Source: Astrothelium macrocarpum
Taxonomy: Eukaryota > Ascomycota > Dothideomycetes > Trypetheliales > Trypetheliaceae
DNA length: 64,000 bases
Direction of reading: 5' to 3'
Assembly (NCBI GenBank): GCA_021030915.1
Contig: JAGEMR010000013.1
Coordinates: 310,001-374,000 of the forward strand
Position 1 is the stretch's first letter. Each line of letters begins with the position of its first letter. Made by a program: the position numbers and the translations under genes. This document shows positions 34,946-45,858 of the stretch, one piece after another. Under the pieces are notes generated by a model that did no database searches, was not told the DNA's origin, and saw only the letters and a list, made by a program, of their open reading frames with translations.

Positions 34946-36373
34946 ATGACTAAAGACGAAGATATTTCCTCGATTTCAACTTTGACAGACTTCACAACCG
35001 AATCCGAATATGAGTCGACCCCTGAGCTAACATTTACTCCTCGACAGTTTCGCCCTCAAGGCAGGACCAATAGATCTGGTCGAACGCAAAATGACCACGA
35101 TGTATTCGAAGGCCTACCGATCCGTCAATGGCGTACCACCGAAGGCCATATCGGACCGCCACCCACCGCCGAGCCTATCGTCAACAAGCACGCCTGGCCT
35201 GAACTTCCCATGCCACGTGACTCCCACCTATTGAGCCCGATGAGTCAGCAACTCTTGCGCATCGCCCGAGCACCCTGGTTGTTCAAGTCAAACACGAATA
35301 AGGAGGACGAAGGCAAAGAGAATGGAGACGAGGACGAAGAAGTTAAAGAGTCAGCACGCGGGTTTGTAGCCAAGAAATGGAGCCAGGTTCCGCGTCATTT
35401 GGAAGAGCCGGAACGTGAATTCCTGGCTAAAAGGAGGAAGGGCTTGCCATCTCCTTTTAGTGCCGAAGCCACTCATACTGTCATTCCTGCAGGCCCATCT
35501 CGTAAGACTAAGGTTCGCAAGACGGATGCGGAGGGCAATGTGACGGTGTGGGAAGTTTTGGTGCCTGAAGGCCAGACTGTTGATGGCGAGATCGTGGAAG
35601 AAGAGGGCGCTGTCGATGAGCGTATCGCCCCTGTAGCAGCTGCGCCCGGGACTGTTGTCGAGGGTGTTGGAGTTGTGAATGCCGATGGTGTAGTTGTTGC
35701 AAGCGATCTCGTCCAGCCAACGCCACCACGCAGGCGTCCACCGCCACCCAGAAGAAAGCCCAAGAAAGGCCCTGGGCGCGGAAAGAAGAAGGTTCAGTTT
35801 ACTGGGGCAGAAGGTGCGGCACCTGGTGCGGTTGGAGAGAATGGGACTACAGCAACGTCTGGCTCAGCTGAGAATATCGGAGCGCAATTGCAGGCTGCAG
35901 CAGCTGAAGGAGAGGCAATGGCAGATGGAGATACGGAGATGGCTGATGCTCAAGAGGGTGAAGAAGATGATGAGGAGGGCGAGGACGGCGAGGACGGTGA
36001 AGAAGGAGATGATGACGATGATCGTGAGGAGGGCGAACTATCACCAACACCACAAGCAGCACCGGCCGAGCCTGCGGATCCTGTGCCAGCCGACCTGCCA
36101 AAGTCTACTGAGATAGCTCCACCCGAGTCTGAGAGTACCCAAGTTGCTACAGAAGCGCAAAGAGAGTTACGTCGCGATGCGTCGAGTTCTCCAGACCTAC
36201 CATTGTTGACTACGTCCCACAGTCGTTCGGGCTCAAAGACTGACATCAAGCCCCAACCAGAGCAAATTGCTGCGCCAGAGGCTAGTGCAAAGGAGGAAGA
36301 TCAAGATGATCGCTTTCCAGAGGGAGAGATGGATCTTTTCGGAAGTCTTGAGAAGCATTTGGAAAAGTCCTGA
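34946..36373 (+). CDS. Conserved acidic low-complexity protein, 475 aa
   Basis: Single exon. I chose the ATG at 34946 because the 59 residues encoded upstream in frame look like untranslated sequence. The N-terminal third carries an ordered-looking block (VFEGLPIRQWRTTEGHIG, then SHLLSPMSQQLLRIARAPW) that I believe recurs in other ascomycetes. A Pro/Arg/Lys-rich basic stretch follows (PRRRPPPPRRKPKKGPGRGK), similar to AT-hook or nuclear-localisation sequences. Then come a long Asp/Glu run (about residues 325-360) and a Ser/Pro-rich tail ending FPEGEMDLFGSLEKHLEKS. Composition suggests a nuclear, chromatin- or RNA-associated protein. No named domain is recognised and the function is unknown. 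Confidence 0.75.
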   Translation: MTKDEDISSISTLTDFTTESEYESTPELTFTPRQFRPQGRTNRSGRTQNDHDVFEGLPIRQWRTTEGHIGPPPTAEPIVNKHAWPELPMPRDSHLLSPMSQQLLRIARAPWLFKSNTNKEDEGKENGDEDEEVKESARGFVAKKWSQVPRHLEEPEREFLAKRRKGLPSPFSAEATHTVIPAGPSRKTKVRKTDAEGNVTVWEVLVPEGQTVDGEIVEEEGAVDERIAPVAAAPGTVVEGVGVVNADGVVVASDLVQPTPPRRRPPPPRRKPKKGPGRGKKKVQFTGAEGAAPGAVGENGTTATSGSAENIGAQLQAAAAEGEAMADGDTEMADAQEGEEDDEEGEDGEDGEEGDDDDDREEGELSPTPQAAPAEPADPVPADLPKSTEIAPPESESTQVATEAQRELRRDASSSPDLPLLTTSHSRSGSKTDIKPQPEQIAAPEASAKEEDQDDRFPEGEMDLFGSLEKHLEKS

Positions 36374-36791
36374 ACCACGAGCTTATGGGCAAGTTGCCTT
36401 GTGTTTATTCACGGAGAACATGGAGTCGGCACAGTTGGAGGATCTGATGAATTGCAATGCCGAAATGGAGCACTTTGTATTCTAAGCGAGTATACACCAA
36501 AGCGTTTCATATTGTAGATGAGCAATGCACACATTTGCCTGCTCCCTGCGCGTTCAACGAAGAAATGGTGCTATTTGCTCCGCGTGAGGGTATTCTATGT
36601 ACCATTTGGTTGGGAGATCATCCTCTTAACTCCCTAACATAAAAAGTATTGTACAAGGCGGATAACGCCAATTCGGAGAAGGGCTATAAGTCTTTATCCT
36701 TCACACCTCTCAATCCCATCTTCGATAGTATTGTCAGCCCAAATCCCATTGAATCCAATCCATACAATCAGATGGAATTTAGGAACAAAAC
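36374..36791. other. Short region between convergent genes
   Basis: 3' ends of the acidic-protein gene (plus) and ISD11 (minus); no separate feature seen. Confidence 0.6.
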
Positions 36792-37426
36792 TCACCCTTG
36801 ATCCTTCTGCCTCACAATCCCCCCCTCCGTCCCCGTCTCCTTTCCCGTCTTCCCTCCCTCCACCACCAACTTATCCAGCTGGAAAAACTGACTGATCACC
36901 GTCTGTCTCTGTCCACACAAACACCTCAAGTCAGCCTCGGTCAATATCACCTCCTTCCAAACCTTTCCCCATTGTTTTGCCTTGAGCGGAAGGTGTAGAA
37001 CGTACCCGCATGACCTGCAGCTCCTTCAGGCCCCACTGCATCAGCTCCTGCACGCGGCGCTCGCCCGCCTCGGCGCGGTGCTCGCGGAAGGCATCGCGCG
37101 TGCGCCGCCGCGCGTACTCGCGGAAGTTGTAGGCGGCGAAGTGGCGGGATTGGCGGAGGAGGGAGCGGTACTGTGACGGTGATTTGGATTAGCTTTTGGG
37201 ACGCGTGGGAGCTGAGGTTTTTGGATTGTAGGGACATCTTAGAATAGGGCATGCTGAGAAAGCTTGGTTGGAAGACGGGTTTTTGTACGCTGTAGGGTGG
37301 GATGTTTCGGTGTCTTTTGTATGGAGAATGGATAGAGGTGGATAGAGAGCACTGAGATGAGAGGTGCAAGCTTACAAGAGATCGCACTTCGAAAGCAGTG
37401 GAGTTCTGAAGTGGTACTACGGACAT
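36792..37426 (-). CDS. ISD11: ISD11/LYRM4, Fe-S cluster assembly factor
   Basis: A 110-aa LYR-motif protein that binds and stabilises the mitochondrial cysteine desulfurase Nfs1 during iron-sulfur cluster assembly. Three exons join in phase 0: 37426-37376 (17 codons), 37170-37006 (55 codons) and 36908-36792 (38 codons plus stop). The tripeptide L-Y-R is created exactly at the first splice junction: VRSL joined to YRSLLRQSRHF. NFREYARRRTRDAFRE follows. The second junction gives QVMRRQTVISQFFQLDKLVVEG, matching the QSVISQMY-DRLVVE end of yeast Isd11. Acceptors are TCACAG and GGACAG, donors GTAAGC and GTACGT. No exon is long enough to be noticed by simple open-frame scanning. The length is close to yeast Isd11 (94 aa). 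Confidence 0.92.
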
Positions 37427-37798
37427 CGGCAACGAAACAGAACGAATAAAGAAAAGGGAGAGGTGGTGGAAATAGCGATAGGGGAAATGTGCTCGAGCAT
37501 TTGTTTTTTTCTGAAAAAGCTCAAAGTCATCGGAATTTCGTCATCGGGTAAGGCCCCCGATCTCGCTTTCGAGTTCCGCCAGCATCGGCGGAAAAGAGCG
37601 CCAAGGTTGGATTCGAGTATTAGGTGTACCTTAGGTATGTTTGAAATAAACTAGGGTATATACAACACGAGTAATAACAGCGATAAGCGCGCTTGGTCTG
37701 CCGCGTCGCCATTCGATTGACAAAAATCATACATCCCGCTGTGCCTTGCCAAACGCCGCCCAATGCATTAGGCAAAGAGAATATGCTAATCCACTTCA
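37427..37798. other. Intergenic between ISD11 and SF3a1 genes
   Basis: ISD11 promoter and SF3a1 3' region, both on the minus strand; no other feature seen. Confidence 0.6.
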
Positions 37799-39441
37799 TC
37801 ACTGCCCATATTTCTCCCGTATCCTCCTCACTTGCTCCTCCACATTCACATTCTGCATCTGCTGCAGCTTCGCCGCATCCTTGGTCTCGGGCGCTCCATC
37901 ATAGCTCAGCGCTGCCTTCTTCCGTCGTTGCTGCTCCTCTTCGCTGATCGGCTGGCCAGTAATCCCATCAAAGACATCGCTACGTTGAGAGGCAAGACGC
38001 TTGAGGTTGTTCGCAACATCTGCGGTCGAGAGATTGGTTGTCGCATTGCGAGCTTCGGCTTTGGCGCGCTGTTCTTTCCACCGGTCGTCGAGGAGTTCGA
38101 CTGGAGTGAAGAAAAATAATGTCAGTCCATATTCATTTCTAAAGTGATGGGTTTCATGTAGCAAAAGGGAAAATGAAACTCACTCCTGATGTGTTCCTCC
38201 ATCTCATCCACTGGTACTGGCTGCTTACAGTTGGGACAAGTAGCCATTTGCTGGTTCTTCCTCTTGGCTTGCGCACGCGGAACATAATCATTCCTGATGC
38301 GCATTGGGCCAGGTCCCGCTTTGGCAGCAGCTTGAGCCTGTTGAGCGCGCTCACGAGCTTCGGCACGTTCTCTGATCGCCTCTTCATCTTCATCGGGCAT
38401 GGGAGGTGGAGCTCCATAGCCAACTTGCTGAGTAGGGGTAGCTTGAGGTGAGGGTAGATAAGGCATTTGTGGAGGAGGCATCTGAACAGGTGGAGCTGGA
38501 GCGGCATAGAATGGGTCTTCGTCAGTGGGAATGGCTTCTTCAATACGCATGTTATGAGGCTGCAAGGACATCATGGCCCTTTGTTCAAGCGAGGCCGATT
38601 GAAGATCAGAGAGCGATGTTGGTGCAGGTAGTTCGGCTTGATCGTCGGCTTCGTTAAACAAGACGGTTTCCACCAACACAAAATCACCCCAGTCAATCTG
38701 ATGATACTCGAGTTGCTCCTTTTTGAGATCTTCCTCTTTCTTTTGCTTCTGTTGTTCCTGGTATTTGACCCACTCCGCACGTTGCTTGGCTCGTTGCAAC
38801 ACATGAAATCGATCATTAATATTGTGTTCCAATTCGATCATGCGCAGTTTTTCAGGTTTGCCGCCATCGACAATGCCGCCATTCAATAATTCCGAGTACT
38901 GCTCAATCAAGTGCTGAAAATAGGTATGCAGCGTATGTTGCGGTCTGAGAAAGTCGAATTGGAAGTTTGCCGATTCTCTTCTTGAGAGATCAGTCATCCA
39001 TGACCTGCCATTCTTTGCAACATACAGTGCGGTCAATCTTACAACATCGAGATCTTGAGCGCTAACATTGGGCATTCGCGCAGAGAAATGAAATGGAGGT
39101 GGCTCGGGAGGTCCTTGGGGCTTGGCAGGTACGGCAGCAGCTTGTTCTCCCTCCCGGCCTGCAGACACAGCAGTGCCTCTGCCTTCTTTGATCTCTTTTA
39201 TGCGCCAAGCGTAGAATGCATTGTAGGCATCATTTGGGGCTAAGAAGGAGAATTTTGGGTTGCCCACGTTGCTCTGCCGCACACGATCTTCGAAGGCCGG
39301 ACCATTGCGTGCAACGAATCCTGCAGTTTTTTCAATGATGCCGCGAATTTCCTTGGGCGGTAAAACAACGCCGGGAGGAGGCTTGCTGATGGCCTCCAGA
39401 GAGGCGTTTGCAGCACTCTCTGTTTCCGCGCCTTGGGCCAT
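37799..39441 (-). CDS. Splicing factor 3a subunit 1 (Prp21/SF3a120)
   Basis: Two exons (39441-38184 and 38100-37799, 83-bp intron) give 519 aa. Two SURP modules sit at about residues 32-75 (IIEKTAGFVARNGPAFE) and 130-175 (VRLTALYVAKNGRSWM). They are followed by a charged coiled-coil segment (QEQQKQKKEEDLKKEQLEYHQIDWGDF). A C-terminal region carries CPNCKQPVPVDEMEEHIR, which after splicing reads on into IELLDDRWKEQR, the conserved block that ends in animal SF3a1 as LLDPRW. There is no C-terminal ubiquitin-like domain, as in other fungal members. The protein is part of the U2 snRNP SF3a complex and acts in branch-site recognition in the nucleus. It is an essential housekeeping gene. Confidence 0.93.
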
Positions 39442-39856
39442 GGTGGGATTTATCGCAAGCGTAAAGGGATGGTTTATTATGTGAAATAGAGCGAGGTATA
39501 AGGTAGGTTGAGTTTGGTATCTCGGTATATTGCCGAGCGTCGCCGCCTTCTGAGCCAGGAGCTTTTTTTGGCTGAGCTGAACCTATTAAATGCCCTGAGC
39601 CGCACGTTCATCCAACGAACCTAGCCTTGGGGCTACCCCTTCCTTTACCGGACTTTCGTGATCTTCTCGACACTCGTTTTCTACCTTTCTTGCAAACCGG
39701 GCATATTTCCTTTTCGACGCTCGGGGTTTGGAGTTGTGTTGAAGCTCCACATCCAAGACCATCCCCCAAGGGTCCAAAGCCACCACCAATATTGTGGCTT
39801 CATTCATGCCAAGCAAGAAATAAGTGGATCACTTTACCAATTTGTCGTCGCGCAGC
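39442..39856. other. Divergent promoter region, SF3a1 and PMT1
   Basis: The 415 bp separating two housekeeping genes transcribed away from each other; no other feature seen. Confidence 0.6.
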
Positions 39857-42800
39857 ATGGCGGAGAAAAGCAGAGTCAGCTATCAAGCTTCGCAAACTTC
39901 CTCAGTGACAAACAAGAAGGAAGAGGCAGACTTCTCCAAAAGTTCGCCTGGGGATTACACCTCAGATGGCGTCAAGGACAATGACATCTTCTCTCTTCCA
40001 TCTGTCGATTGGCAATGGCTAGGCGCGTTGACAGTACTTGGAGCAGCTGTACGCCTCTTCAAAATCTATCAACCGAGCAGCGTCGTCTTTGATGAAGTCC
40101 AGTAAGCTGCCCTTTCTGATCCAAAAGAATGCCATTTCAGAACATTTACTTTACTTAGCTTCGGTGGTTTCGCCACAAAATACATCAAGGGCCGCTTCTT
40201 CATGGACGTTCATCCTCCGCTGGCAAAGCTTCTTATTACACTAGCAGGCTGGTTAGGTGGATTCAATGGAGAATTTGACTTTAAAGATATCGGAAAAGAC
40301 TATATCGAACCAAAGGTCCCATACGTCGCCATGCGTCTCCTTCCAGCAATCTGCGGTGTTATTACCATTCCAATCATGTTTCTTACTCTGAAAGCAGCTG
40401 GAACTCGTACAACGACGGCAGCATTAGGATCAGGACTCTTGATATTCGGTATGATTTGTCCCATACTAAATCAGCTCCAGCTAATTCGATGCTAGAAAAT
40501 GGCTTTCTGACCCAATCCCGCCTCATCCTTCTTGACTCGCCACTTGTCGTCTTTACCGCATTCACTGCACTTGCCTGGACTTCATTTACAAACCAGCACG
40601 AACAAGGTCCGAAAAAGGCTTTTCAACCTGAATGGTGGTTCTGGCTAGTCTTGACCGGTCTAGGGCTTGGTGCTACAGTCAGCGTAAAATGGGTTGGTCT
40701 TTTTACCATTGCATGGGTTGGGAGCTTGACTGTTCTTCAACTGTGGGTGTTGCTTGGCGCGACAAGGACGGTGACGCCGCGAATCTGGTTCAAACACCTG
40801 TTCGCTCGCATCTTCTGCTTGATCGTCATTCCAATTACATTCTACATGGCCATGTTCGCTATCCACTTCGTCTGTCTTGTCAATCCCGGTGACGGCGATG
40901 GTTTCATGTCCTCGGAATTCCAAGCCACGCTCAACTCCAAAGGCATGCAAGATGTTCCCGTAGATGTCGCGTTGGGCAGTCGTGTTACTTTACGCCATCA
41001 CAACACGCAAGGAGGCTATCTACATTCTCACAGCCACATGTATCCAACAGGAAGCAAGCAACAACAAATCACCCTTTATCCACACAAGGACGAGAACAAT
41101 TTTTGGCTGCTTGAAAATCAAACTCAGCCTGAAGGATTAGATGGCCCAATCACCGGACCCAGAGCTTGGGATGAGATAGACCCTGTCTGGATCAAGGATG
41201 GTGATATTCTCAGACTGTACCATGTTACTACAGATCGCCGTCTTCATTCTCATGATCAACGTCCTCCTGTGACAGAAGCTGACTGGCAAAATGAGGTTTC
41301 TGCTTATGGATATGAGGGTTTTGAAGGAGATGCCAATGATCTCTTCCGTGTTGAAATCATCAAATCCATGTCTGATGGAGCCGAAGCAAAACAACGTCTT
41401 CGTACCATTCAGACCAAATTCAAACTGGTTCATATCATGACTGGTTGTTCATTATTTTCTCATAAGGTCAAGCTTCCGGATTGGGGCTACGAGCAGCAAG
41501 AAGTGACTTGCGCTCGTCAAGGTACCCTTCCAAACAGTATCTGGTACATAGAGCAGAATCAACATCCCAAACTTCGAGAGGATGCAGAAAAGGTCAACTA
41601 CAGGAATCCAGGCTTCTTTGGAAAATTCTGGGAATTGCAAAAGGTCATGTGGAAGACTAATGCAGGCCTCGTTGAATCGCACGCTTGGGATTCTCGACCA
41701 CCATCCTGGCCTGTTCTGCGCCGAGGTATCAACTTTTGGGGCAAAGATCATCGACAAATTTATCTCGTCGGCAACCCCTTGATCTGGTGGTCTTCAACTG
41801 CTGCTGTTGCCATTTACATCGTCTTCAAGGGCTTGGCAGTGCTCAGATGGCAACGTAGCTGCGGGGACTACTCTATTGTCGATTTCAAGCGTTTCGATTA
41901 TGAGATCGGTATTAGTGTCTTGGGCTGGTTCTTCCACTATGCGCCATTCTTTTTGATGGCTCGTCAGCTGTTTTTGCACCACTACTTTCCGGCCCTTTAT
42001 TTTGCAATCATCACCTTGTGCCAAATCTACGACTTTATTACGGCCCGCCTAGACATTGGCCTCCGAGAAAAGCCCGCTATCGGACAAGCAGGAGCGGCCC
42101 TTTTCTTAGGATTGAGCGTTATCGTCTTTACACTTTACGCACCCCTGGCCTACGGCAGCCCCTGGACCCAAGACGCCTGCAAAAAAGTCAAACTCTTCGA
42201 TACTTGGGACTGGGACTGTAACACCTTCCACCACTCAGTAAGTCAAATCCTCACATCTTTCCCCTACCACATCTCCTTCACATTCAGCCACTAACTTTCT
42301 CTCTCCCAGCTCGCCGAATACAGCACCACCGCCCGCTTCTCCGCGCCCTCCTCCGCCGCGCCCCCAGCCGCCAGCGACCAGCAGCAACAGCAACAACAAC
42401 CCGGCGGCGACAACGACGGCGTAGTGACCCCGCAACCCGCCTCGGCCGAGCTGCCCTCCTCCGCCAACTTCCTCTCGCGCGAAGAAAAGATCGAATACCG
42501 CGACGAGAACGGGCAACTCCTCAACGACGAGCAGGTCGCAGCACTGCAAGGCAAAGTGTCGTTCTCCACGAAATACGAGACGCGCACCCGGCTTGTGGAT
42601 GCCCAGGGCAACGAGATCGCCGTGCAGGTCCAGGACGGCGGCGCTGGCGCTGGTGAGGGCGGTGTGGCGCCGCCGCACCCGGATGTCGAGGGAAGGAATC
42701 CGGAGACGCTTGGCCAGCCGCCTGAGGAGAGCGCGAGCGAGCGCCCGCCGACGGTGGAGGTTGAGGCGGATGTTGGCAAGGAGAGGAGTGTCGAGGCGGG

Positions 42801-42864
42801 CGATGGGAAGAGTCCGAGACCGGCGAGTGAGGCGAAGGCGGCGACGGGGGGGAAGAAGAAGTAG
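39857..42864 (+). CDS. PMT1: Protein O-mannosyltransferase, PMT1 family
   Basis: Four exons in phase (39857-40101, 40159-40448, 40496-42237, 42310-42864) give 943 aa. The enzyme sits in the ER membrane and transfers mannose from dolichyl-phosphate-mannose to Ser/Thr of secretory proteins. The first luminal loop holds the catalytic FDEVHFGGF (made across intron 1) followed by GRFFMDVHPPLAK. The central MIR domains include LHSHSHMYPTGSKQQQITLY, which is the PMT1 rather than PMT2 or PMT4 form. Multiple C-terminal membrane helices follow, with YFPALYFAIITLC. Exon 4 encodes a long hydrophilic tail with an eight-Gln run and a conserved segment SREEKIEYRDENGQLLN; it is much richer in GC than the rest. 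PMT1 proteins usually work as heterodimers with PMT2-family partners, none of which is in this window. Confidence 0.93.
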
Positions 42865-43657
42865 GGTGTGTGGGGAGGAGGAAGGTGGAGTGAGGGGATC
42901 TTGATTGTTTTGATATATGTAGTATCCCGGAGGAGTTCAATGGGGTAGAATGTGTTAGCAAGGTAACAGGCGAGATGCGAGGGACGGAAGGGAGGTTGGG
43001 TTTTGTAGTTTTAGCTCTTGATATGCTTTTCTCATGTCTACACCAATCAGTGTTATTTCTTGCATTGAAAGGGCGGTATTTTGAGGCGTCTCCTCCTATT
43101 TTGGGAAAGGATAGGGTAAACCATTCTTCCAAAGAATGTGTCTTCAATACGTCCTATCACGGTCATCGGTATAATGCTATGGTAAAGCTCTTACGACATA
43201 AGCTAAGATAAGTGGGGCACATGATACTGAACTGGAACGGCGTGACTATTTATAAATTGTGATGGGATTTGTTCTTCTTGCCTAGCTTCTAGTGTGGCTT
43301 ACATTGAGTACGGGAGACGAATTCGTTCAAGGACGGCTGTTTTGAATGAGGGATCATTTCGTAGACAGTGCCGTTAAGAATCGAGCATTAAACAAATCGA
43401 GTCACTAATTTGTAGCACGACAGGGATCAAGGTCAAGTTCAAATTACTTTCATTGTTGCTAATTTTTTACCAGTATCTTACGAAAGAGTAGAGGTTTCGA
43501 AGCTGATTCCAAACATATTCGACACCGTATGTATACATCACATTGCTCTCAGGGTATCTTCGCCCCATTCCCAGCTTGTATCTAAGCAAACTAAAAAGAA
43601 AAAGCATTCTCTCGCAGAACATCATTCATATGTACCCTTGAAGTGGTTAGTAGCAAA
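42865..43657. other. Intergenic between convergent genes
   Basis: 3' regions of PMT1 and the Myb gene. Open frames here are short and unsupported. Confidence 0.6.
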
Positions 43658-45613
43658 TCAGTTGAGTAGATCGTCGAACAGCAGTGGCGCCGTCGCGCTC
43701 GCATGTCCATCTCCACGCATATCCCCGTCGATAAACCCCGCGAGCACCTCTGATGGTGGCGGAAGGTTCAGCGCACCTGTACCAGTGCCTGTAGCAGTGA
43801 TTGTACTCATCGAGCCTTTACTCGGGCCGACAGCGGATGCGTTGCCAGGGTTCATGCTCGGTAGGCCATTAGCAAGCGAATTCGAAGTGGTATTACTGTT
43901 ACTAGTTGAGGAGGCCGGGGCGCCAAAGTTCAAGCTCTGTAAGCTAGGGGGGCTGATGAGTGGAGGTACAATGTTCGTCGTAGAATGCTTGTACGGTTTA
44001 TTGAGTGTGACAAGAGGATTGATGTGTAAGTTATCGAAGCCGTTGAGGGACGGGTCAATCATTGTTGTTGATGGGAGCGCAAAAGAAGTTGTTGGGTTTA
44101 CAGAGTGCGAATGAGACACTGAGGTTGCGCTCGTAACCTGGGTTATATTTTGATTGACCCAGTCAAAGATGCTTCGATCAAGAGTTATTGGACTCGCTGG
44201 AACAATTTCATCATAGGATCCAAGATCTGGGAAATCATCACCTAAAGGATTTGGAATCGGCGCATTAAGGAGTTTCAGTGGTGGAGGAGGCGGTTGTGCA
44301 CGGCCAGTCCGCGGAGGGGTATCCTTTGAAGATGTATTCTTCGTAGGCTCAGCCCTTCGGGCGTCCTTTGGAGTAGCAGGTCGCGGCTCGCCATGTGGTG
44401 GCGACGTCTCGTTCTTTTCCGTTTCAGGAGCTTTGCCGACTCTTTGAATAGGCCTAGGAGTCTCCTTGGGTCTGATGATGAGACCTGCTTCTGCATACTT
44501 CTCTGGCCATCGATTACGGACTCGATCTCGTAAATCAGTTGGTTGGCGATGGGAAAGCCCCAGTTCAGAATCTATTCTGATTTGAGCCCATTGAGCACCA
44601 TACTCGTTCAGTCCTTTTAGAAGTGCCGCATCCTCTTCTTCCGTCCACACTCGGCGCTCTCGACGTTTCTTCTTTGTAAATGGACCTTCAATGCCAAGTT
44701 GCGCTAAATCTTCCGAGTTCATTCTATGAGAACGAGAAGACTTTGGCTTCGGACTTTGGGTTTCAGACACTTCCGTATGCTTATCATCATTGTTGATTTG
44801 CTCGGATGGCTTTGGAGAGCCATTTGATGAGACCTGATCTTTTGGATTCGATTTGTCACGGCCCGAATCTCTATGTTTGCGATACGCTTCTGGACAGCAA
44901 GTCCTGAATCGGTCTTTGAGATCTATAGCCGATCTCCCATGAAAAGAATATTCGTCATATGAGAGTATGGCTTTCCAGTTTCCCATGCCAAATTTAGCAA
45001 CACCTTTCAGCAAGTCTGCGGTTTCTTCTTTGGTCCATTTGTTCTTCTTTCTGGGCTGTCTTGGCTGGTAGATGTTGCGCGCAGTGCCATCTTCCACCAC
45101 TTTTACCACCTTTGGTCCGACCTCATGATTTACTTCATCCAGGTCTGGTGCTTTTGCATTGGCCTCTGTTTCTAGATCCTGCCTCAAATTTGGTGCAACG
45201 GTCTCATGCTTTCCATCAGCAGTAATGGGAGGGAAAAGACCAGCGTTTGGAGGTGGTTGGTGGAGACCTTGTAGCAGTGGCGGTATACGTGGTCTCCTAT
45301 CTTTCTTTTTGACCTCAGGCTTAGGCAGTGTGAGAAAATTGGCCGATGATGCATCTTCAAAGCACTGTCTCTTTGCAGGAGGCAGCGCAAAGTCCGTAAC
45401 ATCGTCGGCAGGAGTTCGTGGTTGCTTCTCTGTATTGAGGACCTCGGCAAGAGACACCTTTGCCTTTCCTAGTTTTCTTCCTCCACTTGCAGAAGAAGTC
45501 TGGACTGCGGCCTCACGTCTTTGAGAGTATGAATGTGGAGTCCAGTTGGAATGGCTCTGGTTGTGATTCGAGGCATCGTCTAACAGCAATGATATTCTGG
45601 GCTCCAAAGACAT
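43658..45613 (-). CDS. Two-Myb DNA-binding protein, Teb1-like
   Basis: Single exon, 651 aa. Two Myb/SANT domains stand about 80 residues apart. Myb1 is at about residues 191-240 (KWTKEETADLLKGVAKFGMGNWKAI, ending SAIDLKDRFRTCCPE) and Myb2 at about 320-372 (VWTEEEDAALLKGLNEYGAQWAQI, ending PTDLRDRVRNRWPEKY). The DLKDRFR/DLRDRVR third helices are variants of the telobox VDLKDKWR used to read TTAGGG repeats. The double-Myb layout matches S. pombe Teb1 and related fungal proteins, which bind telomere-like repeats in promoters. The flanks are disordered and rich in Ser, Pro, Asn and Thr. It is likely a nuclear transcription or chromatin factor; telomere binding itself is inferred, not shown. Confidence 0.83.
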   Translation of the reverse strand: MSLEPRISLLLDDASNHNQSHSNWTPHSYSQRREAAVQTSSASGGRKLGKAKVSLAEVLNTEKQPRTPADDVTDFALPPAKRQCFEDASSANFLTLPKPEVKKKDRRPRIPPLLQGLHQPPPNAGLFPPITADGKHETVAPNLRQDLETEANAKAPDLDEVNHEVGPKVVKVVEDGTARNIYQPRQPRKKNKWTKEETADLLKGVAKFGMGNWKAILSYDEYSFHGRSAIDLKDRFRTCCPEAYRKHRDSGRDKSNPKDQVSSNGSPKPSEQINNDDKHTEVSETQSPKPKSSRSHRMNSEDLAQLGIEGPFTKKKRRERRVWTEEEDAALLKGLNEYGAQWAQIRIDSELGLSHRQPTDLRDRVRNRWPEKYAEAGLIIRPKETPRPIQRVGKAPETEKNETSPPHGEPRPATPKDARRAEPTKNTSSKDTPPRTGRAQPPPPPLKLLNAPIPNPLGDDFPDLGSYDEIVPASPITLDRSIFDWVNQNITQVTSATSVSHSHSVNPTTSFALPSTTMIDPSLNGFDNLHINPLVTLNKPYKHSTTNIVPPLISPPSLQSLNFGAPASSTSNSNTTSNSLANGLPSMNPGNASAVGPSKGSMSTITATGTGTGALNLPPPSEVLAGFIDGDMRGDGHASATAPLLFDDLLN

Positions 45614-45858
45614 TTGTTTGACCGTGGGCTATTTGAAAGCTGATGCCGTGCTTTTTCCAGCGAATTTCTCATCGTCATTGCTTTCAAATTTGTCATTGAA
45701 CTTGTTCATCGAGCAATGAAAGGCGCCCCTTGTGGCAAAGACAAAAGGTCGACGAGGCGCAGCGGAGGCTTCCGTATCGTGCCTCAATTCAAGGTTCTTT
45801 AACCCCACATCCATAATATCCCGGAAATTCAGTTTCTGCAACATGGACTCTTTACCAA

